Shown: positions 22,322 through 30,968 of the stretch, piece after piece
Position numbering within the stretch: position 1 is the first letter of the stretch
Layout: the number at the start of each line of letters is the position of its first letter
From: Anaerolineae bacterium
Lineage (GTDB): Bacteria; Chloroflexota; Anaerolineae; Promineifilales; Promineifilaceae
Direction of reading: 5' to 3'
DNA length: 46,334 nucleotides
Assembly: GCA_019637635.1 (NCBI GenBank)
Contig: JAHBVI010000049.1
Location: 1 to 46,334 of the forward strand
The notes under the pieces: model-generated
Seen by the model: the letters and a program-made list of their open reading frames with translations, nothing else
What the model was told of the DNA's origin: nothing
The model's database searches: none
Program-made: the position numbers and the translations under genes

Positions 22322-23911
22322 ATGAGGCGCTGGGTAATAGTGGGCGGGGCGTGTCTGGTGGGATTAGGGTTGTTCCTGGGCGTTTCGGCGCAGGCGGGGG
22401 GGCAGTTGGGTTTTCCGCTGGATGATGCCTGGATTCACCAGACGTACGCGCGCAATCTGGCGCGGTACGGCCGTTTTGAATACATACCCGGCGTTTCCAG
22501 CGCCGGTTCCACCTCCCCCTTGTGGACAATGCTGCTCGCTCTCGGTTATTGGTTGGGTATCCCTTATTTGTTCTGGACTTATCTGCTGGGGGGCCTGTCG
22601 CTGCTCTGGCTGGCCGGGGCGGCCATGGCCGCCTGGCGGCAACTGTGGCCGGCGCTGGCTGCTAAAGATTGGTTGGCCGGGCTGACCCTGGTCTTGATGT
22701 GGCCGCTGCTGTGGGCGGCTACCAGCGGCATGGAAACCCTGCTGTTTGCCGCCTTGGGGATGCAGCTTGTGACGCTGTATTTGAAAGAGCAGAGATTGGG
22801 TGCTTGGGAGACCGGGCAATCTCTCAATTTCCCAATCTCCCAATCTCCAATCTCCAATCTCCAATCTCTTCAATCTCTGATCCTTCTCGGCTTCCTCTCC
22901 GGCTTACTCATCCTCACCCGCCCGGAGGGGGTGGTGTTGGTGGCGCTGGTGTTATTCGGGTTGATCATGCAGCCTGGGGATTGGCGGGCGCGAGGAAAGC
23001 GGGTATTGGCGGTGGCGGGCACGGCCGTGCTGCCCTTGCTGCCTTATTTCCTTTTTAATTACTGGGCCAATGGCTCCCTCTGGCCGAACACGATGGCCGC
23101 CAAACAGACCGAATATGCCATCCTGTTGGAACAGTTTATCGGCTGGCGGTTGGCGCAACTGCTCTGGTTGAGTCTGGGGGGGCCGGCCGACGGCTGGCAG
23201 GGCATGAGCAGCGCCCATTTGTTGCTGCTGCCCGGTTTGCTGTTTGCCGGGTGGCAGGCGCTCAGATCGGATTGGGCCAACCGGCAGTTGGCGCGCACGC
23301 TGCCGCTGTGGTGGGCAGGCGGGCACGTACTCTTGTATGCCTGGAAACTGCCGGTGACGTACCAACACGGCCGTTACCTGCTGGGCGTGCTGCCGGTGTG
23401 GATATTGTACGGGTTGGCCGGTTGGCTGCTGCTGCTTTTTATGCGACAAGGGGGTGGGCGTGGTCTGTGGCTGGCGCAAAAGGTGGCGCAGTTTACCTTT
23501 GTTTTTGTGCTGCTCTTTTTCCTGCTGCAAGGGGCGGTGGCCTATGCCACCGACGTGGCCATTATCGAGGGTGAGATGGTGGCGGTAGGGCGGTGGCTGG
23601 CCGAAAACACCCCCCCCGAGGCGGTGATTGCTACCCATGACATTGGCGCCATAGGCTATTTTGCCGAACGGCCGTTGCGCGATCTGGCCGGTCTAATCAC
23701 GCCGGAGATTATCCCGCTGCTGGCCGATGAAACGGCCGTGTCCGCCTATGTGCTGGACAGTGACGCCGATTATCTGGTGACGGCGCCGGGGTGGCAGTAT
23801 ACGGCCGTGACCGAATCAGACCATGCCACGCTGCGCTTTACCACCGAATTTCCACTTACCCGGCAGCAAGGCATCAACAACATGGCCGTGTACCAGCTTC
23901 GCGCCCCGTAG
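22322..23911 (+). CDS. GT-C-like membrane glycosyltransferase
   Basis: This multi-pass membrane protein of 529 aa has a GT-C/PMT-like N-terminus: FPLDDAWIHQTYARNLARYGRFEYIPG places an acidic motif in the first external loop, followed by STSPLWTMLLALGYWLG and ILTRPEGVVLVALVLFG. The C-terminal external domain contains ATHDIGAIGYFAERPLRDLAGLITPEI. The start at 22322 is preceded by AGGAGGAAGG, which belongs to a two-hairpin repeat. A heptamer array at 22815-22879 encodes about 20 Ser/Gln/Pro/Ile residues between membrane segments. The stop TAG is part of a short TAGTACC hairpin. It closes the glycan cluster. Confidence 0.85.
   Translation: MRRWVIVGGACLVGLGLFLGVSAQAGGQLGFPLDDAWIHQTYARNLARYGRFEYIPGVSSAGSTSPLWTMLLALGYWLGIPYLFWTYLLGGLSLLWLAGAAMAAWRQLWPALAAKDWLAGLTLVLMWPLLWAATSGMETLLFAALGMQLVTLYLKEQRLGAWETGQSLNFPISQSPISNLQSLQSLILLGFLSGLLILTRPEGVVLVALVLFGLIMQPGDWRARGKRVLAVAGTAVLPLLPYFLFNYWANGSLWPNTMAAKQTEYAILLEQFIGWRLAQLLWLSLGGPADGWQGMSSAHLLLLPGLLFAGWQALRSDWANRQLARTLPLWWAGGHVLLYAWKLPVTYQHGRYLLGVLPVWILYGLAGWLLLLFMRQGGGRGLWLAQKVAQFTFVFVLLFFLLQGAVAYATDVAIIEGEMVAVGRWLAENTPPEAVIATHDIGAIGYFAERPLRDLAGLITPEIIPLLADETAVSAYVLDSDADYLVTAPGWQYTAVTESDHATLRFTTEFPLTRQQGINNMAVYQLRAP
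22815..22879. repeat. CAATCTC heptamer array inside a GT-C-like gene
   Basis: About eight units of CAATCTC and close variants lie in the reading frame and are translated as a repeating SPISNLQSL-type segment. Reverse-orientation GAGATTGG-like units just upstream (around 22787-22810) could pair with them. The reading frame is not broken. Confidence 0.88.
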
Positions 23912-23929
23912 TACCTGACCCTGGTACTG
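23909..23929. repeat. Short TAGTACC hairpin at a stop codon
   Basis: AGTACC/GGTACT arms enclose a 7-base loop; the first three bases of the element (TAG) are the stop codon of the GT-C-like gene. It is a shorter relative of the elements at 7141-7204 and 38065-38128. Confidence 0.6.
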
Positions 23930-23934
23930 CATTG

Positions 23935-23964
23935 TTGCCAATGGCTAAATCTTCATGGTATACT
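23935..23964 (+). promoter_or_regulatory. Candidate promoter of the two-component genes
   Basis: TTGCCA and TATACT are separated by 18 bases, about 90 bases before the response-regulator start. Confidence 0.5.
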
Positions 23965-24056
23965 GCGTTTACTCCTATATATGTAAAGTAGCATTCCTGC
24001 ATACACCGCTACCTGAACCTACCAAAATAACGTGAAAAACTCCCAATCCAGGAAAA

Positions 24057-24764
24057 GTGAGGGCAAAAGCAGTGTCAGATCAAGTCAAATTACTCATAGT
24101 TGATGATCATCCTTTATTTCGGCAAGGTTTGTGTGACGTGCTGGAAACAGACCCACAGCTAAAAATCGTCGGAGAAGCTGCTGATGGGGAGGTAGCCATA
24201 GAAAAAGCCTTCGAGGTAAACCCGGACGTGATCCTGATGGACATCAATTTGCCAACCATCAACGGTTTGCAGGTGACCCGGAAAATAAAAGCTCAACTCC
24301 CGCACATTAACGTCATCATGATTACCGGCTACGACGACGCAGAGCAGGTTTTCCACGCCTTGCGCGCCGGCGCTTCCGCTTACTGCCCCAAAGATATTAC
24401 GCCCGAAGCCCTGATCAAAATCATCTACAACGTCCGTGATGGCAAATACTATGTGGACGAAAAGACGATGAGTTATGATGAGTTAATGGCCTGGGTAGAG
24501 CAAAAAATTGGCCGTTTCAATGGGCCACTGGTCAGTGATACAGAAGACTTATTTGTGCCGCTGTCTCCCCGCGAAATGGAAATTTTGGAACATGTCACCA
24601 AAGGTTTGAGCAATAAAGAAATCGCTTACAAGCTGGGGATCAGCCATCAAACCGTGAAGAATCATATGACGGCCATCTTGCGCAAGCTGCGGGTGGATGA
24701 TCGCACGCAGGCGGCCGTTTATGCGCTTCGTCATGGTTGGGTACGTCTGGAAGGTACACGATAA
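24057..24764 (+). CDS. LuxR/NarL-family response regulator
   Basis: This 235-aa transcription regulator has a receiver domain at about residues 9-125 (LLIVDDHPLFRQGL, phospho-Asp in VILMDINLPTING, Thr in MITGYDD, Lys in CPKDITPE). A C-terminal LuxR helix-turn-helix spans about 165-225 (LSPREMEILEHVTKGLSNKEIAYKLGISHQTVKNHMTAILRKLRV). It is probably phosphorylated by the histidine kinase encoded 27 bases downstream. The start is GTG at 24057 with AGGAAAA upstream; GTG at 24072 (VSDQVKL) is possible. Context suggests control of the neighbouring glycan or Tad pilus genes, but the targets cannot be read from the sequence. Confidence 0.94.
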   Translation: MRAKAVSDQVKLLIVDDHPLFRQGLCDVLETDPQLKIVGEAADGEVAIEKAFEVNPDVILMDINLPTINGLQVTRKIKAQLPHINVIMITGYDDAEQVFHALRAGASAYCPKDITPEALIKIIYNVRDGKYYVDEKTMSYDELMAWVEQKIGRFNGPLVSDTEDLFVPLSPREMEILEHVTKGLSNKEIAYKLGISHQTVKNHMTAILRKLRVDDRTQAAVYALRHGWVRLEGTR

Positions 24765-24791
24765 CACCGTCGTAGGGTAGGTTGAAAAGTC

Positions 24792-25865
24792 ATGCTACAA
24801 CAATCATCATTGGGTGAAGACCTTTCCTTTCAAGGTTTTATTGAGGAAGCGCAAAAAGATTATGAACAGACACAGCGTGACCTCAAGGAAATAGACATCC
24901 TGATCAAACAAAGTACGGCCGAAGTGGAACGGCTGGCGCAACGCAATGCGCAGGTGTCCAGCTACGCCAAACAGTTGGAGACAAATTTTGAAACTCTGCC
25001 ACGCCAGGATATTAAAGAAGCCTATGAGGCTTTGAATGATGTGCAGGTGCGCTTGTATACCATGCGGGGGCAGCTTGAAAAACTTCAAAGTGATCAACGA
25101 AACCTGGAACGGCTGGCAGAATTTCAGCGCCGCCTGGTGAATATGGCCGGTTATGGCTCGCTGCCCACTGTTGGCGGCCGGCGGGGGGGCACACCAGAAC
25201 AACCGAACGTTATCCGTGTAATCCAGACGGAAGAGGCGGTGCGCCAAAGCCTGGTGCGTAAAATGCACGACAGTGTAGCTTCCTCCATCAGCAACTTCAT
25301 TTTGCAGGCCGAAATTTGCCAACGCTTTTTTGATGTCAACCCGGATCGCGCCCGCGCCGAACTGAATGCCCTGAAAAACTCGGCCGGTACTACCTTTAAT
25401 CACGTCAAAGATTTTATTTTTGATTTGCGGCCGATGATGTTGGATGACCTGGGGGTGGTGCCTACGCTGCGTCGCTATGTGGAATCTTTTCAAGAGAAGA
25501 ATGGTATCCCCGTGCCCATTACGGTTACCGGCGTGGAAAGACGGCTGGAAAGCCATATTGAAGTGACCATTTTTCGGAATGTTCAGGAGTTGTTAACCAA
25601 TGCGTTGACGCATGCCCAGGCCAGCCAGATTCATGTGTCGTTGGATTTAGCGCCGGATCATGTCACGGCCGTAGTCGAAGATAACGGTAGCGGCTTCAAT
25701 GTAGATGACGCGCTAAACCATAGCAGCAATCGCACCATTGGCCTGACCACCCTGCGTGAGCGAACCGAAATGTTGGGTGGCACCTTGAGCATTCAAAGCA
25801 GCGTGGGGCAGGGTACCAGGGTTGAATTTGTCATCCCCATTGATGATGCAGAATCAATTTTTTAG
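24792..25865 (+). CDS. DegS-like cytoplasmic sensor histidine kinase
   Basis: This 357-aa kinase lacks membrane segments. Residues ~10-120 form a long coiled coil (EEAQKDYEQTQRDLKEIDILIKQ...). A HisKA_3 dimerisation domain carries the phospho-acceptor His in VRKMHDSVASSISNFILQAE. The ATP-binding domain has N box NVQELLTNALTHAQASQIHV, G1 VVEDNGSGFN and G2 IGLTTLRERTEMLGGTLSIQSSVGQGTRVEF. This matches the DegS/NarL-partner class. It lies just downstream of the LuxR-type regulator and is its likely partner. A terminator follows about 80 bases after the stop. The input signal is unknown. Confidence 0.93.
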   Translation: MLQQSSLGEDLSFQGFIEEAQKDYEQTQRDLKEIDILIKQSTAEVERLAQRNAQVSSYAKQLETNFETLPRQDIKEAYEALNDVQVRLYTMRGQLEKLQSDQRNLERLAEFQRRLVNMAGYGSLPTVGGRRGGTPEQPNVIRVIQTEEAVRQSLVRKMHDSVASSISNFILQAEICQRFFDVNPDRARAELNALKNSAGTTFNHVKDFIFDLRPMMLDDLGVVPTLRRYVESFQEKNGIPVPITVTGVERRLESHIEVTIFRNVQELLTNALTHAQASQIHVSLDLAPDHVTAVVEDNGSGFNVDDALNHSSNRTIGLTTLRERTEMLGGTLSIQSSVGQGTRVEFVIPIDDAESIF

Positions 25866-25927
25866 CTCCTGTTAATTCTGGTGTTCTGAGTACCGTCCTC
25901 CTATTGGCAACACCTATGATGGAACTT

Positions 25928-25975
25928 ACACTCCGCTCCTGAGTGTCCTATCCCCTGATAGGGCTTTTGTTTTTA
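25928..25975 (+). terminator. Hairpin pair and intrinsic terminator after the kinase gene
   Basis: ACACTC/GAGTGT (25928-25946) is followed by CCTATC/GATAGG (25947-25962) and the T-rich tail GCTTTTGTTTTT. Confidence 0.75.
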
Positions 25976-25984
25976 CATTTAGGC

Positions 25985-26048
25985 TTACATGTTATGTAAA
26001 CCTGCAAGCCCCTTCTACTATTGACTTTGCAAAGGAACATAGTATGAT
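25985..26048 (+). promoter_or_regulatory. Promoter of the Tad operon with candidate operator
   Basis: TTGACT (26021) and TATGAT (26043) are separated by 16 bases. A palindrome TTACAT-GTT-ATGTAA (25985-25999) lies 22 bases upstream of the -35 box, a position typical for an activator site. The leader of about 130 bases to the CpaE-like start, with short TTATG direct repeats around 26070, shows no recognised structure. Confidence 0.6.
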
Positions 26049-26184
26049 GGTCGTAATTCGTTAGTTGATTTATGTTATGTTATGAATTGTATAGCTGTTT
26101 CTTCCCGGATCAGATATCACCCTGACGAAGAGATGTTTTCATAAGGGCCTCAGCAAATCGCTATCGGCAAATTTTGGATACAGA

Positions 26185-27468
26185 ATGGCAGAAAATATTC
26201 GTGTACTAATTGTTGATGATCTTTCCGAAACACGGGAAAATGTACGTAAGCTGCTTCAATTTGAGTCAGATATCGAAGTAATTGGGCAGGCAGGTACCGG
26301 TGAAGAAGCTGTCGAAATGGCGCAGCAGCTTCAGCCAGACATTATCCTCATGGATATCAATATGCCCGGCATTGATGGCATAGGCGCCAGCCAGAAAATC
26401 ACAGAACTCGTCCCCTCCGTCCAAATCATCATCATGTCCGTGCAAAGCGATCCCAATTACTTGCGGCGGGCAATGATGGCCGGCGCCAGGGATTTCTTAA
26501 CCAAACCATTTGGCGGTGATGAATTAGTTGCTGCTATCCGCCGTGTTCACGCCAAACGCCCTCATATTCAAATTGCCCCCTCCCGGCAGCAAAGGGCAAG
26601 CTCTAACGTGGCATCAGCCGAAGCTCCGGGCATTCCGGAAGGCAAAATCGTGGCCGTTTTTAGCCCAAAGGGCGGCAGTGGGTGTACAACAGTTGCCCTA
26701 AATTTAGCTGTGACCCTGGCCCGGCGCGGACAAAAAACCATCCTGGTGGATGGTAGTCTACAATTTGGTGATGTAGCCGTCATGCTCGACCTTAAAGGGG
26801 CCACAAGCCTGGCTGACCTCAGTGAAAGAGGGGAAATTGATGCCGAGTTGGTGAGCAGTGTTGTGCAAGTCCACAAAAGTAATTTGAATGTTTTGTTGGC
26901 GCCCCCAAGACCGGAAATGGCAGATGTCATCACCGAAGAAAACATCAAGTCCCTTTTGGAAACGCTGCGTCTTTCCTATGATTTTGTGGTGCTTGATACA
27001 TCGTCATATCTAACCGAAAAAACGTTAACCATGCTTGATGTTGCGGACAGAATTATTCTCGTTACGCAGCAGAATTTGCCCAACCTGAAAAACGCCCGGC
27101 TTTTCCTGGACTTAACAGAAAGCCTGGAGTATGAAGCGGCAAAAGTTTGGTTGGTTGTTAATCGGGTTTCTGAAGACCAGGGTATTTCTGTGAAAAATAT
27201 CGGTGACATTTTGAAACGGCCGATTATTATGGAAATCCCTACAGCCGATCTGCCGGCAGGCACTTCTGCCAATCGAGGCATTCCCCTGGTGATGGGGCCA
27301 AATCAGAAGCATCCAGTTAGCATCGCCCTGATCAAATTAGCCGATTACACCAGACGCGAACTGGTTAGTAAACAGGTGGCTGATGGCAAAGCCAAGGTTG
27401 GCGCTCAAAAAGATTCGGGTGGCATTTTCGGGCGATTTTTTGGGAAGCGTGAACAGGCTGGAGGTTAA
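26185..27468 (+). CDS. cpaE: CpaE/TadZ-type ATPase with N-terminal receiver domain
   Basis: This 427-aa protein is the localisation ATPase of the Tad (Flp) pilus. Residues ~1-120 form a receiver domain with all key residues: LIVDDLSETR, Asp in IILMDINMPGIDG, Ser in IIIMSVQSD and Lys in FLTKPFGGDE. It could therefore be phosphorylated, unlike many TadZ pseudo-receivers. From ~150 on is a ParA/MinD-like domain: VAVFSPKGGSGCTTVALNLAVTLA has Cys where canonical P-loops have Lys, as in some CpaE proteins; LVDGSLQFGDVAVML and FVVLDTSSYLTEKTL follow. It heads the operon with its own promoter, and cpaF starts 2 bases after its stop. Confidence 0.93.
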   Translation: MAENIRVLIVDDLSETRENVRKLLQFESDIEVIGQAGTGEEAVEMAQQLQPDIILMDINMPGIDGIGASQKITELVPSVQIIIMSVQSDPNYLRRAMMAGARDFLTKPFGGDELVAAIRRVHAKRPHIQIAPSRQQRASSNVASAEAPGIPEGKIVAVFSPKGGSGCTTVALNLAVTLARRGQKTILVDGSLQFGDVAVMLDLKGATSLADLSERGEIDAELVSSVVQVHKSNLNVLLAPPRPEMADVITEENIKSLLETLRLSYDFVVLDTSSYLTEKTLTMLDVADRIILVTQQNLPNLKNARLFLDLTESLEYEAAKVWLVVNRVSEDQGISVKNIGDILKRPIIMEIPTADLPAGTSANRGIPLVMGPNQKHPVSIALIKLADYTRRELVSKQVADGKAKVGAQKDSGGIFGRFFGKREQAGG

Positions 27469-27470
27469 CC

Positions 27471-28856
27471 GTGTCATTATTAAAACGAATTGAACGAAAT
27501 CAGGACTCCCCCGCAGCACCGCATACAGTAGAGCCATCGAAGCTGCAAGAACTCCGTGTAAAAAGAGCGTCACCAGCGGTGGGCTCAAGGGATGCCTATG
27601 TGGACTTGAAAAACAGGGTTCAACAGAAACTTATTGCCGAGCTTGACCCCAGTATGGACATCACACAAACATCTGAGGTGCGTGTCACCATACAGGAAAT
27701 GTTTGAATCCATGTTGGCCGAAGAAAGCATTGTATTGACGCGCAATGAAAAGCAGCGATTATTTGAGGCGATTGTTGCTGAAATTCTGGGGTTTGGCCCG
27801 CTTGAACAATTTTTACACACAGATGGCGTCACGGAAATCATGGTGAATGGCCCCAAAAATGTGTACATTGAGCGCAAGGGTAAGATTATAAAAACCAATG
27901 TCTCGTTTGAAGACAATGATCACCTGCTGCGCATCATTGATCGTATTGTGGCGCCGTTGGGTCGGCGTATTGATGAAGGTTCACCGATGGTGGATGCCCG
28001 CCTGCCGGATGGTTCTCGTGTGAATGCTGTTGTTCCCCCCATTTCAATTAATGGCGCCACGCTGACGATTCGTATTTTTTCCAAGATTCCATTTACCATT
28101 GAAAATTTGATCGAATTTGGCAGCATTACGCCTGAGGCTGTGGAGTTCCTGAAGGCGTGTGTGGTGTCTAAACTAAACGTGATGATCTCCGGGGGTACAG
28201 GCTCTGGCAAAACGACGCTGCTAAATATCTTGTCGGGGTTCATCCCAGATGATGAGCGTATTGTTACCATTGAAAACGCCGCCGAGTTGCAGTTGCGCCA
28301 AGATCATGTGGTGACGTTGGAATCACGCAGCGCCAATGTGGAAGGACGTGGTGAAGTGACCATTCAAGACCTGGTGGTGAACTCCTTACGTATGCGCCCC
28401 GACAGAATCATCGTTGGGGAGGTTCGTGGTGGGGAAGCGCTGGATATGCTCCAGGCGATGAATACAGGGCATGATGGTAGCCTGGCTACGGGACATGCGA
28501 ATGGGCCACGCGATATGCTATCTCGTCTGGAAACAATGGTTTTGATGGCCGGTATGGATTTGCCGCACCGGGCTATTCGTGAGCAAATTTCGTCAGCTAT
28601 CCATCTGATTGTGCAGCAGGATCGAATGCGGGATGGGTCCCGTAAAGTTGTATCCATCAGCGAGATTCAGGGTATGGAAGGTGATGTGATCACCATGTCG
28701 GAGATTTTCCGTTTTGAGCAGACGAATATTGAAAACGGTAAGGTGATTGGCCGGCTGCGGCCTACTGGTCTGAGGCCCAAGTTTATGTGGAAGATTCAAG
28801 AAGCAGGCATTATGCTGCCGCCTTCCATCTTTGGTATTGGCTCCAGAAGGCGTTAG
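27471..28856 (+). CDS. cpaF: Tad pilus assembly/secretion ATPase CpaF (TadA)
   Basis: This 461-aa member of the type II/IV secretion ATPase family drives assembly of Flp-type pili. It carries the GGVTEIMVNGPKNVYIERKGKI-like N-domain (here DGVTEIMVNGP), Walker A MISGGTGSGKTTLLNILSGF, Asp box and Walker B region RPDRIIVGEVRGGEALDMLQAMNTGHDGSLATGHANGPRDMLSRLETM, and His box. The length fits CpaF. The GTG start at 27471 has GGAGG overlapping the cpaE stop. It works with TadB and TadC, encoded next. Prepilin, prepilin peptidase and secretin are not in the window. Confidence 0.96.
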   Translation: MSLLKRIERNQDSPAAPHTVEPSKLQELRVKRASPAVGSRDAYVDLKNRVQQKLIAELDPSMDITQTSEVRVTIQEMFESMLAEESIVLTRNEKQRLFEAIVAEILGFGPLEQFLHTDGVTEIMVNGPKNVYIERKGKIIKTNVSFEDNDHLLRIIDRIVAPLGRRIDEGSPMVDARLPDGSRVNAVVPPISINGATLTIRIFSKIPFTIENLIEFGSITPEAVEFLKACVVSKLNVMISGGTGSGKTTLLNILSGFIPDDERIVTIENAAELQLRQDHVVTLESRSANVEGRGEVTIQDLVVNSLRMRPDRIIVGEVRGGEALDMLQAMNTGHDGSLATGHANGPRDMLSRLETMVLMAGMDLPHRAIREQISSAIHLIVQQDRMRDGSRKVVSISEIQGMEGDVITMSEIFRFEQTNIENGKVIGRLRPTGLRPKFMWKIQEAGIMLPPSIFGIGSRRR

Positions 28857-28880
28857 GTTGATTCATAAAGGGAGGATGAT

Positions 28881-29879
28881 GTGACTCCTTTGATTATTAT
28901 TCTTGGTCTGGCAGGGTTTCTTTTGATCGCGGGGGCGGCTGTTGCCCTGGTAGCGAGTGGCGGCAAACAAGATGTTGAGCGTCTTGAGCAGTTTGTTGGC
29001 GCCACTACTACTGTCGTGGATATTCCCGAAGAAGGTGCAAGCAAACCTGGCGGTCCCGATGTGGCAGATCGGATGGATCGGGCGCTTTCTGGGCGCAATT
29101 TCTTTCAGCCCACCAAGGAAAAAATATCCAAGGCAGATGTAAAGCTGAGGGTTGCCGAATACCTGGCGCTGATGGTGATATTTGCGCTTATCGGTGCTGC
29201 TCTGGGTTATTTTTTGCCCCAGGAAAATTCCAGATTGTTAGCGGTTATTGGTTTTCTGGTTGGCTCGCGTGTACCCCCTATCTATATCAACATGGCGGCG
29301 TCGCGCCGAATGAGGGCGTTTGATAGCCAATTGAGTGATACGCTTAATTTGTGGGTGAATGCGCTGCGTTCTGGGTATAGCGTTTTACAGGCGATGGAGG
29401 CCATTGCTACAGAACTGCCACCGCCCGTGTCTGCTGAGTTTGAGCGTGTGGTGCAGGAAGTGCGGCTGGGGTTGAGTGTGGCGCAGGCTTTAGACAATAT
29501 GTACCGGCGTGTGCCCAGTGAAGACCTGGATTTGGTGATCACGGCCGTGAACATCCAGCGCGAGGTTGGTGGTAACTTGGCAGAGGTTCTGGACAATATC
29601 AGTTTTACCATTCGGGAACGTGTGCGCATTAAAGGCGAAATTCGGACGCTAACTGCGCAAGGGCGTATTTCAGGCACCATCATCAGCCTCTTACCGGTTG
29701 CGTTGGGGTTTGTTCTTTATCTCATCAATCCGGGTTATGTGTCTGAATTGTGGGTAAAAGAAGCTCCCTGGCTTTGGCCAAATGTCATTCCGTGTGGTTA
29801 CTTGATGCTTGGTACCAGTTTTATCATGATTGCTTCCGGCTGGTATGCTATTCGTAAAATTGTTTCAATCGAAGTTTAA
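28881..29879 (+). CDS. tadB: Tad pilus membrane platform protein TadB
   Basis: This 332-aa inner-membrane protein starts with a hydrophobic segment (PLIIILGLAGFLLIAGAAVAL). It has a pair near residues 95-130 and a cytoplasmic T2SSF domain at ~150-285: LSDTLNLWVNALRSGYSVLQAMEAIATELPPPVSAEFERVVQEVRLGLSVAQALDNMYRRVPSEDLDLVITAVNIQREVGGNLAEVLDNI. Two more C-terminal membrane segments follow. It forms the platform with TadC that CpaF acts on. The GTG start is preceded by GGAGGATGAT. Confidence 0.95.
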   Translation: MTPLIIILGLAGFLLIAGAAVALVASGGKQDVERLEQFVGATTTVVDIPEEGASKPGGPDVADRMDRALSGRNFFQPTKEKISKADVKLRVAEYLALMVIFALIGAALGYFLPQENSRLLAVIGFLVGSRVPPIYINMAASRRMRAFDSQLSDTLNLWVNALRSGYSVLQAMEAIATELPPPVSAEFERVVQEVRLGLSVAQALDNMYRRVPSEDLDLVITAVNIQREVGGNLAEVLDNISFTIRERVRIKGEIRTLTAQGRISGTIISLLPVALGFVLYLINPGYVSELWVKEAPWLWPNVIPCGYLMLGTSFIMIASGWYAIRKIVSIEV

Positions 29880-29928
29880 TGCCGATAATTTTCATCTATT
29901 CCTGTCTTGTTAAGCGGAGACATTTCTT

Positions 29929-30870
29929 ATGACACTTCCACTTATACTCGTCATATTGGTTGTAGCTGTCATTGTTATTGCTATTAGCGTTGTCTTGTTG
30001 CGACGTGCCGAAGAAGACCCATTGACGGCGCGTATTGATGAATTTGCGGCTCGTGAAGAGATCGTTTCAATTGAAGAAATTGAATTGTCAATGCCGATTA
30101 CGGATCGAATTTTTATACCGCTCCTGAGAAGAGTGAGTGAATTTTTGATCAGGTATACGCCGCAGCAAACATTGGAAAGCACCACTCGTATGTTAGAACT
30201 GGCGGGCAACCCGCGCAATATGCGGGCAGCCGAGTTCATTGCTGCGAGAATTTTATTCACCGTCCTCATGGGAGGATTTATTCTCTTTGTTATGTACCAG
30301 GGCAATGCCCCTATGTCCCGCCGCATTCTTTTTACGTTGGGTGGTGTGGCTCTTGCCTGGTTCATACCCTGGATGTTGTTGCGTTCAAAAGCAGATCGAC
30401 GCAAACAGGCAGTCATCAAGAAATTGCCCGATGCGTTAGACCTGATGACGATTTGTGTGGATGCCGGTCTGGTCTTTAACGCCGCCATGCAAAAAGTGGA
30501 TGAAAAGTGGGATGATCCACTGGCGAATGAATTTGGCCGGGTTATCTATGAAATGCAGCTAGGTAAATCACGCCGGCAGGCTTTACGTGACATGGCCGAC
30601 AGGATTGACGTGCCTGATGTCACCAGTTTTATCGCCGCTGTTGTTCAGGCGGATCAACTGGGTGTAGGTATCGGTAAGGTCTTGCGCATCCAATCTGAAC
30701 AGATGCGTGTGCGCCGGCGTCAACGCGCCGAAGAAAAAGCGCAGCAAGCTCCCGTGAAGATGATGTTTCCCATGGTGTTCTTAATCTTTCCGTCCATATT
30801 TATTGTGTTGTTGGGTCCTGCATTGTTCCAGATTTTGAGAAGCTCGGCAGTAAGAGGTGTAAGAGGTTAG
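29929..30870 (+). CDS. tadC: Tad pilus membrane platform protein TadC
   Basis: This 313-aa paralog and partner of TadB has an N-terminal membrane segment (LPLILVILVVAVIVIAISVVLL), a central membrane pair near residues 100-145, and a T2SSF domain with LPDALDLMTICVDAGLVFNAAMQKVDEKWDDPLANEFGRVIYEMQLGKSRRQALRDMADRIDVPDVTSFIAAVVQADQLGVGIGKVLRIQSEQMRVRRRQRAEEKAQQAPVKMMFPMVFLIFPSIFIVLLGPA. The motif KMMFPMVFLIFPSIF is typical of TadC. It is last in the operon; a terminator begins 25 bases after the stop. Confidence 0.95.
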   Translation: MTLPLILVILVVAVIVIAISVVLLRRAEEDPLTARIDEFAAREEIVSIEEIELSMPITDRIFIPLLRRVSEFLIRYTPQQTLESTTRMLELAGNPRNMRAAEFIAARILFTVLMGGFILFVMYQGNAPMSRRILFTLGGVALAWFIPWMLLRSKADRRKQAVIKKLPDALDLMTICVDAGLVFNAAMQKVDEKWDDPLANEFGRVIYEMQLGKSRRQALRDMADRIDVPDVTSFIAAVVQADQLGVGIGKVLRIQSEQMRVRRRQRAEEKAQQAPVKMMFPMVFLIFPSIFIVLLGPALFQILRSSAVRGVRG

Positions 30871-30894
30871 TAGCTAAACTTACGCTCATTTGTT

Positions 30895-30930
30895 TAGACC
30901 CTCGTTATCAGTAACAGGGTCTATTTTCCT
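30895..30930 (+). terminator. Intrinsic terminator of the Tad operon
   Basis: TAGACCCT/AGGGTCTA arms enclose 13 bases, followed by TTTTCCTTTTCC. Confidence 0.85.
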
Positions 30931-30968
30931 TTTCCAGATATTAAAAAGGGAGTGGTTGGGCAAAAGAA

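Noticed and set aside
22815..22879. CRISPR array
   Set aside because: Units are 7 bases with no unique spacers and lie in a reading frame; no cas genes are in the window.
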